Positions 1 through 8,710 of a stretch of DNA of 64,000 bases are shown in pieces. The notes under the pieces were generated by a model. It was not told the origin of the DNA. It made no database searches and saw only the letters and a program-made list of their open reading frames with translations. Made by a program: the position numbers and the translations under genes. The stretch is from positions 62,001 through 126,000 of the forward strand of contig JACZJC010000039.1 in the NCBI GenBank assembly GCA_014860745.1. The letters run 5' to 3'. Each line of letters begins with the position of its first letter. Within the stretch, counting starts at the first letter, position 1. The stretch is from Anaerolineales bacterium (lineage in GTDB: Bacteria > Chloroflexota > Anaerolineae > Anaerolineales > Villigracilaceae).

Positions 1-102
1 CACGCCGCGCAGGTCGCCATGACCGTCGCCGTTGCTGTCCTTGAAGGCGCGGACGGAGATTTGATAAAAAACAGCATCCTTGTACCAGAGTTCCTTGTTC
101 AT
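1..102 (-). CDS. GH13 alpha-amylase/trehalose-synthase-like enzyme, N-terminal fragment
   Basis: Only the first 34 codons lie in the window; the gene runs off the left edge. The visible N-terminus reads [20 protein letters not shown] followed by [14 protein letters not shown]. This is the typical opening of glycoside hydrolase family 13 enzymes such as oligo-1,6-glucosidase or trehalose synthase: the first beta strand, then the SNGDGxGDLxG calcium-loop segment. It starts 2 bp after the stop of the GH1 gene, so it is the distal gene of the LacI-regulated sugar operon and presumably acts on alpha-glucosides in the cytoplasm. The exact specificity cannot be told from this fragment. Confidence 0.8.
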   Translation of the reverse strand, partial: MNKELWYKDAVFYQISVRAFKDSNGDGHGDLRGV

Positions 103-104
103 GT

Positions 105-1454
105 TTATATCGTCACCGCGTTTTGTTTTATGACCTTGCTGAACCAATGTGCGCTTTGTTTGGGAATACGTTCGAGGGTTTCGTAATTCACGCGCACCAG
201 ACCAAAGCGCGGGCCATAGCCGCGTTCCCACTCGAAGTTATCGAAGATGCTCCAGACAAAATATCCCTGCACGTTCACGCCATCCTGCATGGCCTCGTGC
301 AGGCTTTGGATGTGCGATTTGATGTAGTGAATGCGCCCCCAATCCGCGACGAATTCGTTTTCATCCGGCACATCGGGCATGGCGCATCCGTTTTCAGTTA
401 CGTAGATTTTGGGATTGCCATAATTTTCCTTGATGTTCATCAATTCATTTTTCAATCCCGCAGGGTGGATGCCCCACTTCATGTCAGTCTGCCCCCAGCC
501 CGCGGAACTGAACGGCGTAATGCGCGCCTTATTCAACCCGGCGAACACATCATACGAGACGATATCCGTATTGTAATAATTCAAACCCATATAATCCATC
601 GGCTGGTGGATGAGTTCAACGTCTCCCGCCTTAACGTTGGGCTGGTGCGGCCCAATGAAATCGAACAACCTTTGGGGGTATTCCCCCTTAAAGACCGGGT
701 CGAGGAACAGGGCATGGGTTTCGTCATGCATGCGCTGGGCCGCATCGATATCCGCCTGGCTGTTGCTGGCCGGGACGAGCCCGTTAAGATTCAGGATGAG
801 GCCGATCTCTCCCTTGTAGCCGCCTTCGCGAAATAATCGAACGGTTTTGCCGTGCGCAAGCAATAAATGATGCGCGGCCTGATATGCCTGCGAATAATCA
901 CAAATGCCGGGGGCATGGACTCCAGTGGCATAGCCGAGAAATGCCGCCACCCAGGGCTCGTTGTGAGTGCACCAAATTCGGACGCGATCCCCCAATCGGT
1001 CAAAGACGAAGCGGGCATATTCCGCAAAGCGGTCTGCGGTATCGCGGTTTGGCCATCCGCCTTTATCCTGTAAATATTGCGGCAGGTCCCAATGATACAA
1101 GGTCGTTTTTGGCTGAACGCCGGCTTTCAGTAATTCATCCACGAGGCGGTCGTAGAAATCAAGTCCCTTTTTATTGGCCTTACCCTCTCCTGTGGGGACC
1201 ACACGCGGCCATGAAACGGTAAAGCTATAAAAAGGAAATCCCAAATCCTTCATGAGCGCCACATCGTTCGGCATTCGATGGTAATGATCGCAGGCTCGAT
1301 CCCCATTCTCACCGGTTTGGATATGGTAAGGTGTATGAGTGAAGCGGTCCCAGATGCTTTCACCGCGCCCGTCTTCATTCCATGCGCCTTCGATTTGATA
1401 TGCCGATGCGGCCACGCCCCAGATAAAATCCTTCGGGAATTTCAGCGTTGTCAT
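105..1454 (-). CDS. GH1 family beta-glucosidase/beta-glycosidase
   Basis: A 449-residue glycoside hydrolase family 1 enzyme, the normal size for bacterial members. It starts [20 protein letters not shown], the conserved GH1 N-terminus that lines the substrate pocket (Q of AYQ, then E). The acid/base Glu lies in THNEPW and the nucleophile Glu in YVTENG, and the C-terminal WSIFDNFEW aglycone/glycone motif is intact. There is no signal peptide, so it should hydrolyse imported beta-linked disaccharides or oligosaccharides in the cytoplasm. A longer in-frame opening exists upstream, but it would run through the hairpin at 1462-1488 and adds unrelated residues, so I start at the ATG at 1454. It follows the sugar ABC transporter and precedes a GH13 gene. 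Confidence 0.93.
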   Translation of the reverse strand: MTTLKFPKDFIWGVAASAYQIEGAWNEDGRGESIWDRFTHTPYHIQTGENGDRACDHYHRMPNDVALMKDLGFPFYSFTVSWPRVVPTGEGKANKKGLDFYDRLVDELLKAGVQPKTTLYHWDLPQYLQDKGGWPNRDTADRFAEYARFVFDRLGDRVRIWCTHNEPWVAAFLGYATGVHAPGICDYSQAYQAAHHLLLAHGKTVRLFREGGYKGEIGLILNLNGLVPASNSQADIDAAQRMHDETHALFLDPVFKGEYPQRLFDFIGPHQPNVKAGDVELIHQPMDYMGLNYYNTDIVSYDVFAGLNKARITPFSSAGWGQTDMKWGIHPAGLKNELMNIKENYGNPKIYVTENGCAMPDVPDENEFVADWGRIHYIKSHIQSLHEAMQDGVNVQGYFVWSIFDNFEWERGYGPRFGLVRVNYETLERIPKQSAHWFSKVIKQNAVTI

Positions 1455-1486
1455 AAATAAAAAATGGACTGGGTTGCCCAGTCCAT
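1451..1486 (-). CDS. Putative 11-codon leader peptide overlapping the GH1 start
   Basis: On the minus strand a GGAG motif at 1491-1494, directly after the permease stop, precedes an ATG at 1486. That ATG opens a micro-[14 protein letters not shown], whose TGA overlaps the GH1 ATG as ATGA. The micro-ORF spans the whole hairpin at 1462-1488. Translation of it would melt the hairpin and deliver a ribosome to the GH1 start, which otherwise has no clear ribosome binding site. This is read directly from sequence; that it is translated is inference. Confidence 0.35.
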   Translation of the reverse strand: MDWATQSIFYL

Positions 1487-1488
1487 TT
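1462..1488 (-). terminator. Hairpin with U-run between permease and GH1 genes
   Basis: Twelve-base perfect arms (1462-1473 and 1477-1488) with a 3-nt loop, followed on the minus strand by a T-rich run just before the GH1 start codon. It has the form of a Rho-independent terminator inside the operon and would reduce GH1 and GH13 expression relative to the transporter unless it is opened by translation or bypassed. Confidence 0.7.
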
Positions 1489-1494
1489 ATCTCC

Positions 1495-2598
1495 TTAACC
1501 TTTGACTGAGCCCGCAAGCAACCCGCGTACGAAGAAGCGTTGCAGGGCGAAGAATACTGCAAGCGGCAGCAGCATGCTCACGAAAGCACCGGACGTTAAT
1601 AGGTGCCAGTCCTGTCCCTTTTCACCGACAATGGAAGCCAGCGCATACGTGACCACGCGGTTTTTATCTCCCAAAAAGACAAGGGCAATCAGGTAATCGT
1701 TCCAAACCCACAGGAACTGGAATATGGCAAAGGAGGCCAATGCGGGGATGGAAAGCGGCAGGATCAGTTTTGTGAAGATCGTAAAATTGGAAGCCCCGTC
1801 CATGAAGGCCGCTTCGAGCAGGTCGCGCGGCAGGGTGCTCATATAGTTGAATAATAAATAGGTGGCCAGCGGCAGACCAAAGCCGGTGTGAGCCAGCCAA
1901 ATTCCCAGAAACGTCCCATTCAGATTCAACTTGGTGTAATCCTGGAGGATCGGCACAAGCGAAATCTGTAAAGGCACAACTAGAATCGCGACCACCATGG
2001 TGAACATCAATCCGCGCCCCGGAAAGTTCAGCCAGGAAAACCCAAACGCGGCAAAGGCAGCGATCAGGATGGGAATGATGGTCGATGGGACCGCGACCGC
2101 AATCGAATTGAGAAATGCGCTTCCCAGGTTATTCCCCTTGCGGATGATCTCATTCCCGGCGGCGTCGGTGAAGCGGATCTCTTTTCCGGTCAATACGTCC
2201 ACGTAGTTATCGAGAGTCAAGGGTTTGGAGAAAAAGCCCACCCATTGCTCTTCGGTCACAATGATCGTGCGGGTCCGTTTGTTACCGTACCAGGTTAACA
2301 TGCGGCCATCCGGCAATGTGACGCCCTGGCGCAATTCCTCGAATGTGGCGGTAACGCCTTCGAATTGCATCGGCTCGTCGACGTTCACAGCGGGATCCAC
2401 CTTGAACTCCCCGGTTTGCAAATTTTCCTTGTGCGGGAGGACTGTCCACCAGCCGGAAGTAAAAATATCCTGGCTGTTTCGCAGCGAGGTAACGAACACA
2501 CCCAGGGTCGGCAGGATCCAGAGTAAACAGATCAGGATGAGTGTTCCGTTGATCACAAGGCTCGAGCGCAATTTTTGGTTTTTATAACTGGCAGCCAT
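1495..2598 (-). CDS. Sugar ABC transporter permease, MalG/AglG-type, with large periplasmic insert
   Basis: A 367-residue inner-membrane permease of the carbohydrate-uptake-1 type. TM1 lies near residues 15-38, and five further membrane segments follow from about residue 165. The cytoplasmic EAA loop that docks the ATPase is visible as EAAFMDGASNFTIFTKLILP. Between TM1 and TM2 there is an extracytoplasmic stretch of about 125 residues, far longer than in MalG-type permeases of about 280 residues; long loops of this kind occur in alpha-glucoside permeases. The start overlaps the stop of the upstream permease by 1 bp. No ATPase gene is in the operon, so a shared MsmX/UgpC-like ATPase must be encoded elsewhere (inference). 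Confidence 0.92.
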   Translation of the reverse strand: MAASYKNQKLRSSLVINGTLILICLLWILPTLGVFVTSLRNSQDIFTSGWWTVLPHKENLQTGEFKVDPAVNVDEPMQFEGVTATFEELRQGVTLPDGRMLTWYGNKRTRTIIVTEEQWVGFFSKPLTLDNYVDVLTGKEIRFTDAAGNEIIRKGNNLGSAFLNSIAVAVPSTIIPILIAAFAAFGFSWLNFPGRGLMFTMVVAILVVPLQISLVPILQDYTKLNLNGTFLGIWLAHTGFGLPLATYLLFNYMSTLPRDLLEAAFMDGASNFTIFTKLILPLSIPALASFAIFQFLWVWNDYLIALVFLGDKNRVVTYALASIVGEKGQDWHLLTSGAFVSMLLPLAVFFALQRFFVRGLLAGSVKG

Positions 2599-3722
2599 TA
2601 GAACGCCCTCCGTTCCTTATTGAATTCGCGCAGGTTGTTGACAATGACGGGGATTACCGCAATCAGCAATACGATCGCAATAGCCGATGCGCGTCCTGTG
2701 TTCCCGTAAGTAAAACGCTGCAGGTAAAACTCGTTTGCAATCACATTCGTTCCGTTATTGCCGCCGGTCATTACCCGCACAATATCGAATAATTTCAGGC
2801 TGAAAATGACAATGGTGGTGGTGACCGTGATCAGGGTGCCTTTGATGTAGGGGATAGTGATGCTGAAGAATGCCTGAACTTCAGTGGCGCCGTCAATACG
2901 GGCAGCTTCCAGCAACTCCAACGGGATGCCTTTGATGGCGGAAGAAATAACCACCAATGCAAAACCCGTTTGCAGCCAGATCATGATGACGATCAAGAAC
3001 AGGTTATTCCAGGGAGGCAGACTTAACCAGGGCTGGGATTGCCCGCCAAGCGCAAGCACCATCGCATTAAGCAACCCAATCTCCTCGATGCCCACCCCCT
3101 CTCCTTTGTAGGTGTAAACGAATTTCCAGATGACCCCCGCCCCGACGAAGGAAATCGCCATGGGCATGAAAATGATGGATTTGTAAACCGCCTCAAACCG
3201 ACTTCGGTCTGCCAGCACTGCAACCAACAGGCCGAGTCCCACACTGAAAAAGGTGCCCACAATCATCCATAACAGATTGTTGCGGAACGTCTCAAGCATG
3301 ATGCGGTCGGTGAATGCAAAAATATAATTATCGAAGCCGACCCACTTCACGCCGATCTCATCCTTGAAACTTAAGACCAGGGTTCGCAACACCGGAACAG
3401 CCAGATACCAGCCCATGATAACCACTGCGGGACCGATATAAACAAAGGGCTGTAAACGCCGCGCCCACGGGCCGGGTAGTTGTTCCACGAACCAGTTGGA
3501 AACGACATAGAGTAATGCCACGCCGGCGACCCCCCAAATAATGGCAACCACGACGATCACGATCTGCGGGGCGCTGCTATCGCGCAGGAAAATAAAAACC
3601 TGCCATAAAACAAGGAATGTGATTACCGGGACAAAAAATGAAATGAGGATCCGCCCAATCGTTACAACCAGCCCGGCGAAAATGCCCGTCGTACCAGAAC
3701 TCTTATTTTGTGAGTTTTGCAT
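2598..3722 (-). CDS. Sugar ABC transporter permease, MalF/AglF-type
   Basis: A 374-residue permease with about eight hydrophobic segments. The EAA motif is visible as LEAARIDGATEVQAFFSITI. The start at 3722 (MQNSQNKSSGTTG) has an excellent ribosome binding site, GGAGGTG, 5-6 bp upstream, so the longer in-frame extension is rejected. It forms the heterodimeric channel with the next gene (1-bp overlap) and receives substrate from the lipoprotein encoded at 3837-5240. The N-terminal part carries extra TM helices before the transport core, as is usual for MalF-like subunits. Confidence 0.93.
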   Translation of the reverse strand: MQNSQNKSSGTTGIFAGLVVTIGRILISFFVPVITFLVLWQVFIFLRDSSAPQIVIVVVAIIWGVAGVALLYVVSNWFVEQLPGPWARRLQPFVYIGPAVVIMGWYLAVPVLRTLVLSFKDEIGVKWVGFDNYIFAFTDRIMLETFRNNLLWMIVGTFFSVGLGLLVAVLADRSRFEAVYKSIIFMPMAISFVGAGVIWKFVYTYKGEGVGIEEIGLLNAMVLALGGQSQPWLSLPPWNNLFLIVIMIWLQTGFALVVISSAIKGIPLELLEAARIDGATEVQAFFSITIPYIKGTLITVTTTIVIFSLKLFDIVRVMTGGNNGTNVIANEFYLQRFTYGNTGRASAIAIVLLIAVIPVIVNNLREFNKERRAF

Positions 3723-3765
3723 GGTCACACCTCCAGGGATCCAACCAAATCCACTCCGGGGTTTC

Positions 3766-3801
3766 AAAGGAGCAGGAAAACGAAAGTCTTCCTGCTCCTT
3801 T
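3766..3801. other. Intercistronic stem-loop between binding protein and permease genes
   Basis: Perfect 13-bp arms (3766-3778 and 3789-3801) with a 10-nt loop. On the operon (minus) strand it is not followed by a U-run, so it looks more like an RNA-stabilising or processing stem-loop that lets the binding protein outnumber the permeases, as described for malE-malF type spacers. The T-run lies on the other side, on the plus strand. Confidence 0.6.
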
Positions 3802-3836
3802 TTATTTTACTTGGTATTACGTAAGTTCACCGAATA

Positions 3837-5240
3837 CTATTTCGGCCAGGAAGCATCGATCTGATCGAGGGCGGCGTCTTCTTCAACGGAGCCGCTGACG
3901 TAGTCGGTCATATACTTCCAGAAGGTGCCAGCGCCGACAGCACCGGGCATCAGGTCAGATGCATCGAAGCGGAAGGAGGTGGCGTTCAGGATGATCTCGG
4001 CCACACCGCGAGTAACGGGGTCTTGGTACCAATCCAGGCTGGAGTCATTATGCGGGGAGATCGCGCCGCCGGCTTCGATCCAACCCTTGACAGAGTCACC
4101 AGTGGAAAAATACTGGATAGTCGCGCGGACTTCGGGGCGGTCATTGAACATGGCATAGATATCACCAGCGCCGAGGACGGGCTTACCATAGGCAGGATCG
4201 ATCGGGGGCAGATAGAAGAAGTCGTAATCCGTGCCAGCTACCTTGCCTTCAGGGAAGAAGGATGTGATGAAGTTGCCCTGGCGGTGGAGCCAGCACTTCG
4301 GAGGCGCATCAAACATCGGGGCGGGGGCATCGCCGAAGAAAGTTGTGGGGATAGACTTGCGTCCGCCGTACACATAATCATCGTTGAACCAAATGGCGGT
4401 CACGTACTCGAGCGCCTTCTTGACTTCGGGTGAATTGAACTTCAACTCGCCAGCGACCCACTTGTCATAGTTTTCGAGCGAGGTGGTGCGGAGCATGACA
4501 TCTTCGATCCAGTCGGTCATCGCCCAGCCGGTGGCAGCGCCAGACTCAATACCGATACACCAGGCGGAGTCGCCGTCAGCGGCGATCTCTTCAGTCAAAG
4601 CCATCAAATCATCCCAGGTTTCGGGGACGGTGTAGCCGGCGGCATCGAACTCAGCCTTCGGGTAGAAGACGAGGGATTTGCCATTGGCGCGCGCCCAAAT
4701 ACCAGCGGTGATCGGGCCATCGGGACCTTCCATGGTGCCCATTTCAAGCCAGGCCTGACTGTAATTCTCACTCAGCCAGTCGGGGTTGATCACAGTACTC
4801 AGATCAATGGCCTGACCTTTCTTGACGGCAGTCGCCAAAAGACCGGGCTGCGGGAAGTCTACGATATCAGGCGCATCGCCGCCATCGAGACGAATGGTGA
4901 TGGATGCTTCGAATTCTTTTGAGCCTTCGTATTGAATATCAATGCCGGTGGCAGCTTCAAATGCCTTGACAGAGTCGTCAAATTTGACGGCATCCGCATC
5001 GGTGAAGGGGCCAGCCATGGTTACGACGGTTCCGCTATACATACCTGCATAGGCATCCGTGAGTTCCTGTCCCTGGGGAAGGACCTCACCAGCAGCAGGG
5101 GCTTCGGTTGCCACAGGAGCTTCAGTCATCGCCGGGGCTTCTGTAGCAGGCGCTTCGGTCGGAGCTGGGGTACCACATGCAACCAGCAACATGGCCGTAA
5201 CAACAAGCAGGGCAATAATTTGCCAAATAGCTTTTTTCAT
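3837..5240 (-). CDS. Sugar ABC transporter substrate-binding lipoprotein
   Basis: A 467-residue family-1 extracellular solute-binding protein. A lipoprotein signal peptide ends in LLVACGTP (Cys about residue 22), followed by a linker of repeated TEAP units (residues 24-50) that tethers the binding domain outside the membrane. The mature domain has typical features such as GGDAPDIVDFPQPG and aromatic residues that could stack on sugars. It is the first gene of the operon, with GGAGAG as ribosome binding site and a promoter/operator at 5377-5423. The neighbouring GH1 and GH13 genes suggest gluco-oligosaccharides as substrate, but the linkage type is not certain. Confidence 0.93.
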   Translation of the reverse strand: MKKAIWQIIALLVVTAMLLVACGTPAPTEAPATEAPAMTEAPVATEAPAAGEVLPQGQELTDAYAGMYSGTVVTMAGPFTDADAVKFDDSVKAFEAATGIDIQYEGSKEFEASITIRLDGGDAPDIVDFPQPGLLATAVKKGQAIDLSTVINPDWLSENYSQAWLEMGTMEGPDGPITAGIWARANGKSLVFYPKAEFDAAGYTVPETWDDLMALTEEIAADGDSAWCIGIESGAATGWAMTDWIEDVMLRTTSLENYDKWVAGELKFNSPEVKKALEYVTAIWFNDDYVYGGRKSIPTTFFGDAPAPMFDAPPKCWLHRQGNFITSFFPEGKVAGTDYDFFYLPPIDPAYGKPVLGAGDIYAMFNDRPEVRATIQYFSTGDSVKGWIEAGGAISPHNDSSLDWYQDPVTRGVAEIILNATSFRFDASDLMPGAVGAGTFWKYMTDYVSGSVEEDAALDQIDASWPK

Positions 5241-5376
5241 TCTTCTCTCCTTGAGAATTAATTAAACTAAATAGATGGATTTTGTTTGGCAGGGGGAATG
5301 GGTTGTCAATTTCGGGAAGGCACCTCCTGTAAAAAAGAAGATTACACGGATTGACTTGGGTTGAAAGGTCTTTTCA

Positions 5377-5390
5377 TGAAAGCACTTTCA
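5377..5390. promoter_or_regulatory. LacI-family operator for the sugar operon
   Basis: The near-palindrome TGAAAGCACTTTCA matches the general LacI-family operator form (half-site TGAAAG, central CG-like step). The same 14 bp occurs at 6488-6501 in front of the lacI-type gene. It lies directly downstream of the -10 box at 5396-5401 on the minus strand, over the expected transcription start, where a repressor would block initiation. Confidence 0.85.
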
Positions 5391-5395
5391 TAATC

Positions 5396-5423
5396 AGTAT
5401 AGCATATCTCCTGCGAAAGTCAA
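5396..5423 (-). promoter_or_regulatory. Sigma-70-type promoter of the sugar operon
   Basis: On the minus strand the -35 box TTGACT (5418-5423) and the -10 box TATACT (5396-5401) are separated by 16 bp. Transcription would start about 5389, inside the operator, leaving a leader of about 150 nt before the binding-protein gene. Confidence 0.8.
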
Positions 5424-5466
5424 TAAGTTTATTAATACAAAAATGGGGATTCAAGGCATACAGGCG

Positions 5467-6483
5467 CTAGGTTGTAAGGCGCTCGATCAACTTTAGCGGC
5501 AGGTTGATGTGCTGAAGCGGACGGCTGGATTCGCCAATGCGTGAGAGCAAAATTTCAGCCGCCAGCCTGCCCGATTCATCCAGGTACTGACAGATGGTCG
5601 TCAGGTCCACGTGCTCTGCCACATCGATATCGTCAAAACCAACAATGGCAAGGTCATCGGGAATCTTGATATTTAATTGGCGCGCTACTTTCATCACACT
5701 CAACGCCTGAATATCAGAAGCAGCGAAAATGGCTGTGGGCGGAGTTGGCAAACTGAGCAATTCGAACGCAGCCTGCCGCGATTCCTTCTTTGTATACGGG
5801 CAGGAACGGATATAGGTCTTGGATAGCGATAAGCCTGCTTCGTGAATCACCTGGCTATATCCTGTCAGGCGTGATTTGACCGGGTGGATCGCAAATTTTT
5901 CCGGCGGCTCGATATCGCCCAGAAACGCCAGCGTTTTATGCCCCTTGTTGATGAGATACTCGGCAACCAGCCGCCCGCCGCGTTGATCGTCGATTACGAT
6001 GCTGTTCAACTGCGAGTGTGAATATTCGATCAGGACAGTCTCCATACCGTTGTTGGACAGGCGCTCCGCGTCCTGATCCCCCAGTGATAAGGACATGATG
6101 ATCAGGCCGTCGATGTTCTTCATTAATGGTATGGAGGAAATATATCCCTGCAAGTGATCCATCGAATCCACCGGATAGATCACTAATTCATAATTCGCCT
6201 TTGAAAGTGCGGAAGCAACCCCCCGCAGCCTTTGCACAAAAGATGGCGCTGTGAAGAAGGGAGTCAATACGCCGATACGGTCCGTGTTTTGAAGCGCCCG
6301 CGCCCGCGCCTCCGCCTTCGGGACGAATCCGAGCCGGTCTATGGCATCCATTACCCGACGGTGTGTTTCCGAATTGACCATGTCGGGAGAATTCAGGACG
6401 CGCGAAATTGTCGAAATACTTACGCCGGATAATTTGGCTACATCATAAATGGTTGGGGATTTTTTTCGGGATGACATGGGCAT
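5467..6483 (-). CDS. LacI-family transcriptional repressor of the sugar operon
   Basis: A 338-residue LacI/GalR regulator. The N-terminal helix-turn-helix reads TIYDVAKLSGVSISTISRVL with the hinge region following, then a periplasmic-binding-like effector domain (residues 65-338; GFDDIDVAEHVDLTT near the C-terminus). It lies upstream of and co-directional with the operon. An operator identical to that of the operon overlaps its own promoter, so it most likely represses both itself and the operon until a sugar effector binds. Two start codons are possible, ATG at 6483 and ATG at 6477; the operator is only 4 bp from the first, so the transcript has almost no leader. Confidence 0.95.
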   Translation of the reverse strand: MPMSSRKKSPTIYDVAKLSGVSISTISRVLNSPDMVNSETHRRVMDAIDRLGFVPKAEARARALQNTDRIGVLTPFFTAPSFVQRLRGVASALSKANYELVIYPVDSMDHLQGYISSIPLMKNIDGLIIMSLSLGDQDAERLSNNGMETVLIEYSHSQLNSIVIDDQRGGRLVAEYLINKGHKTLAFLGDIEPPEKFAIHPVKSRLTGYSQVIHEAGLSLSKTYIRSCPYTKKESRQAAFELLSLPTPPTAIFAASDIQALSVMKVARQLNIKIPDDLAIVGFDDIDVAEHVDLTTICQYLDESGRLAAEILLSRIGESSRPLQHINLPLKLIERLTT

Positions 6484-6487
6484 TCTC

Positions 6488-6501
6488 TGAAAGCACTTTC
6501 A
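6488..6501. promoter_or_regulatory. Autoregulatory LacI-family operator
   Basis: TGAAAGCACTTTCA, identical to the operator at 5377-5390. It touches the -10 box of the lacI-type promoter and ends 4 bp before the start codon. Confidence 0.85.
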
Positions 6502-6530
6502 GTTTAGCATACTCGATTGAATTGCGTCAA
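6501..6530 (-). promoter_or_regulatory. Promoter of the lacI-type gene
   Basis: Minus-strand -35 TTGACG (6525-6530), 18-bp spacer, -10 TAAACT (6501-6506). The operator at 6488-6501 covers the start site, so repression by steric blocking is expected. Confidence 0.65.
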
Positions 6531-6688
6531 CCAAAAAACGAAACTGCCTAAATCATCAACCCGATTGAAAAATCAATTCACAAATCCATGCAGGCTCATT
6601 GACTCCGCAATTGTTTCCTTGATCAATAAATATAAAAAGGAGGCTGACCTGCTCATAAACTTCTAGTAAAATTCTACATAAATCTACA

Positions 6689-6716
6689 TTGACCATTCAG
6701 CCCTTAAAAGTAAAAT
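6689..6716 (+). promoter_or_regulatory. Promoter of the PucC-like gene
   Basis: TTGACC (6689-6694), 16-bp spacer, TAAAAT (6711-6716). Start near 6723 leaves a leader of about 60 nt that contains a small GGGCG/CGCCC hairpin (about 6734-6750). The rest of 6531-6688 shows nothing recognisable. Confidence 0.6.
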
Positions 6717-6783
6717 TTTCACTACAGAGGTGAGGGCGTGCAAAACGCCCTTGCATTATTTAACAACCCAGCCAAAGGTAACC

Positions 6784-8088
6784 ATGTTCCTAAAACGCTT
6801 CCAGCTCGGCCTGATTCATGTCGCAGTCGCAATGACCCTCGTGCCGATCAACAGCACCCTCAACCGCGTGATGATCTTCGACCTCGGCATCTCCAAGACC
6901 CTTGTCTCGATCCTCGCGGTGCTTCCGTATTTAATCTCCCCCATTCAAGTGGCCATCGGCTCATTCTCCGACCGTCATCCCATCCTCGGCTATCGCCGCA
7001 CCCCATACATCCTCGCGGGGCTTCTCCTGTGCGTGGTCGGTGTGGTTGCATCTCCCAGCATTGCCTACCTCATCCATGATAACTTCGCCCTCGGCATCGT
7101 CGCAGGCTTGCTATCCTTCGGCGCGTGGGGCATGGGCTATAACCTTTCAGCCGTTTGCTATCTTTCCCTCGCCTCCGAACTTTCCGGCGAAAAGGAACGC
7201 GGAAAAACCATTGCCACCATGTTCATTATGATGATCATCGGATTGATTGTGACAGGGATCGGATTAAGCCGCATGTTGACAACGTACTCGCCGGAAACTC
7301 TTACGACAGCCTTCAACATCGTCGGCGCCTCCGCCCTGACCCTGGGCCTGCTCGGCCTCATCAAGCTTGAGCCGCGCTCTGGCCTTTCCGCCTCGAATGC
7401 CCAAATCGAATCCTACACCGTGAAGCAGATGATATCGGCCATCACATCGAACCCGGTTGCAAAAATCTTCTTCGTTTATCTGCTGTTACTGCTCGCCGCC
7501 ATCCTCGGGCAGGATGTGCTGCTCGAACCCTTCGGCGCCCAGGCTTTTGGTATGACGGTTGAAGAGACTTCCCGCATCGTATCCATCAGCGGCGTATTCA
7601 CGTTGATCGCGTTTGTGGTCGCAGGCGCGGTGGAGCGGCGCATCCCAAAGAAGTTTGTCGCCCAAGTCGGCAATCTCGGCGCGCTGGCCGGTTTCCTGTT
7701 GATTCTCCTAAGCGGTTTGATCGGGAGCTTGAATACTTTTTACGTCGGCATCATGCTGCTCGGGTTTGGCACGGGCATTTCCACCATTGCCAACCTTTCT
7801 TTGATGTTCGACCTGACCGTGGCCGGGAAAGTCGGTTTGTATATCGGCGCGTGGGGTTTCTCGAACGGCCTGTCACGGTTGCTGGGTCTGCTCCTCGCCG
7901 GGGTCGTGGCGGATGTGGCCACGCATGTGACAGGTCACGCATTGAGCGGGTATCTTATCGTCTTCGGCATTGAAGCGATGATGCTGTTCATCGCCGCACT
8001 CATGCTCACCCGCATCGACGTTACTGCATTCAAAAATAAGGTTAATGAACCATCCTTTTCCGAGAAAGTAGCTTTGGCTTCGGAATAA
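6784..8088 (+). CDS. PucC/BCD-family major facilitator transporter
   Basis: A 434-residue, roughly 12-TM major facilitator protein. The N-terminus FQLGLIHVAVAMTLVPINST, the YRRTPYILAG segment between TM2 and TM3, and the C-terminal GFSNGLSRLLG repeat are typical of the PucC/LhaA (bacteriochlorophyll delivery) branch. Characterised members help assemble light-harvesting complexes in phototrophs. Nothing else here is photosynthetic, so the substrate is open; a porphyrin or other pigment is conceivable. ATG at 6784 is chosen over the GTG at 6730, which would begin about 7 nt from the predicted transcript start and adds non-conserved residues. The HTH gene follows 1 bp after the stop. Confidence 0.85.
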   Translation: MFLKRFQLGLIHVAVAMTLVPINSTLNRVMIFDLGISKTLVSILAVLPYLISPIQVAIGSFSDRHPILGYRRTPYILAGLLLCVVGVVASPSIAYLIHDNFALGIVAGLLSFGAWGMGYNLSAVCYLSLASELSGEKERGKTIATMFIMMIIGLIVTGIGLSRMLTTYSPETLTTAFNIVGASALTLGLLGLIKLEPRSGLSASNAQIESYTVKQMISAITSNPVAKIFFVYLLLLLAAILGQDVLLEPFGAQAFGMTVEETSRIVSISGVFTLIAFVVAGAVERRIPKKFVAQVGNLGALAGFLLILLSGLIGSLNTFYVGIMLLGFGTGISTIANLSLMFDLTVAGKVGLYIGAWGFSNGLSRLLGLLLAGVVADVATHVTGHALSGYLIVFGIEAMMLFIAALMLTRIDVTAFKNKVNEPSFSEKVALASE

Positions 8089-8089
8089 T

Positions 8090-8710
8090 ATGACGGACGA
8101 ATGGCTTTCCCTCAGTGACGCCGCGAAGATTTTGGGAGTACATCCCAGCACGGTCCGGCTTTGGTCGGATAAGGGTGTGCTGCCCGTGCACAAAACGCAG
8201 GGCGGGCATCGCCGCTATAAGCGCAGTGAAATTTCCCTTTGGGCAGAATCAAGCCAAAGGTCCCGCGAGATCGAGCCGGAGAAGATGATGCAGGAAGTCA
8301 TCCGAAATGTCCGCATGCAGATCTCGGAAGGAAGCCTGCAGGCCGAGTCCTGGTATCAAAAATTGGACGGGGAGGCGCGCGGGCAATATCGCATGGGCGC
8401 GAGGTCTTTGTTTCACGGGCTGATGAATTATGTGGCTGCCGAAGATGATGAGGCCGCATCCGAAGCCTATGCCATCGGATACGAATATGCTTCACGGGCA
8501 AGACGCTACAACCTGAGCTATGTCGACGCGGCAAAGGCTTTCCTGTTCTTCCGCGATTCGCTGATCGAATCAGTCATCAAGGTTTATGGCGACGCAAAAG
8601 TGCCCGCCCCGCAGGCCTCACAAATGTATTCGAAGATGCACAAGTTTACAGACCGGATTTTGATCAGTTTGTTGCAGACTTTTGAATCGCTTGGAAATGC
8701 CAATCGTTGA
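8090..8710 (+). CDS. MerR/excisionase-type HTH regulator with helical sensor domain
   Basis: A 206-residue protein. Residues 4-55 form a MerR-like winged helix (LSLSDAAKILGVHPSTVRLW, then KTQGGHRRYKRSEI). The C-terminal 130 residues are all-helical and resemble RsbRD/PucR-type N-terminal sensor bundles: a G-x-EYASRARRYNLSYVDAAKAFLFFRD pattern of alternating helices. No cofactor-binding Cys or His cluster stands out. It starts 1 bp after the PucC-like gene and is very likely in its operon, so it may control that transporter or the adjacent 7-TM gene. The ligand is unknown. The stop codon lies in the loop of a terminator. Confidence 0.75.
   Translation: MTDEWLSLSDAAKILGVHPSTVRLWSDKGVLPVHKTQGGHRRYKRSEISLWAESSQRSREIEPEKMMQEVIRNVRMQISEGSLQAESWYQKLDGEARGQYRMGARSLFHGLMNYVAAEDDEAASEAYAIGYEYASRARRYNLSYVDAAKAFLFFRDSLIESVIKVYGDAKVPAPQASQMYSKMHKFTDRILISLLQTFESLGNANR

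Noticed and set aside
3766-3801. Stem-loop as a terminator for the binding-protein gene
   Set aside because: The T-run is on the wrong side for the minus-strand transcript, so it is recorded as a stabilising stem-loop.
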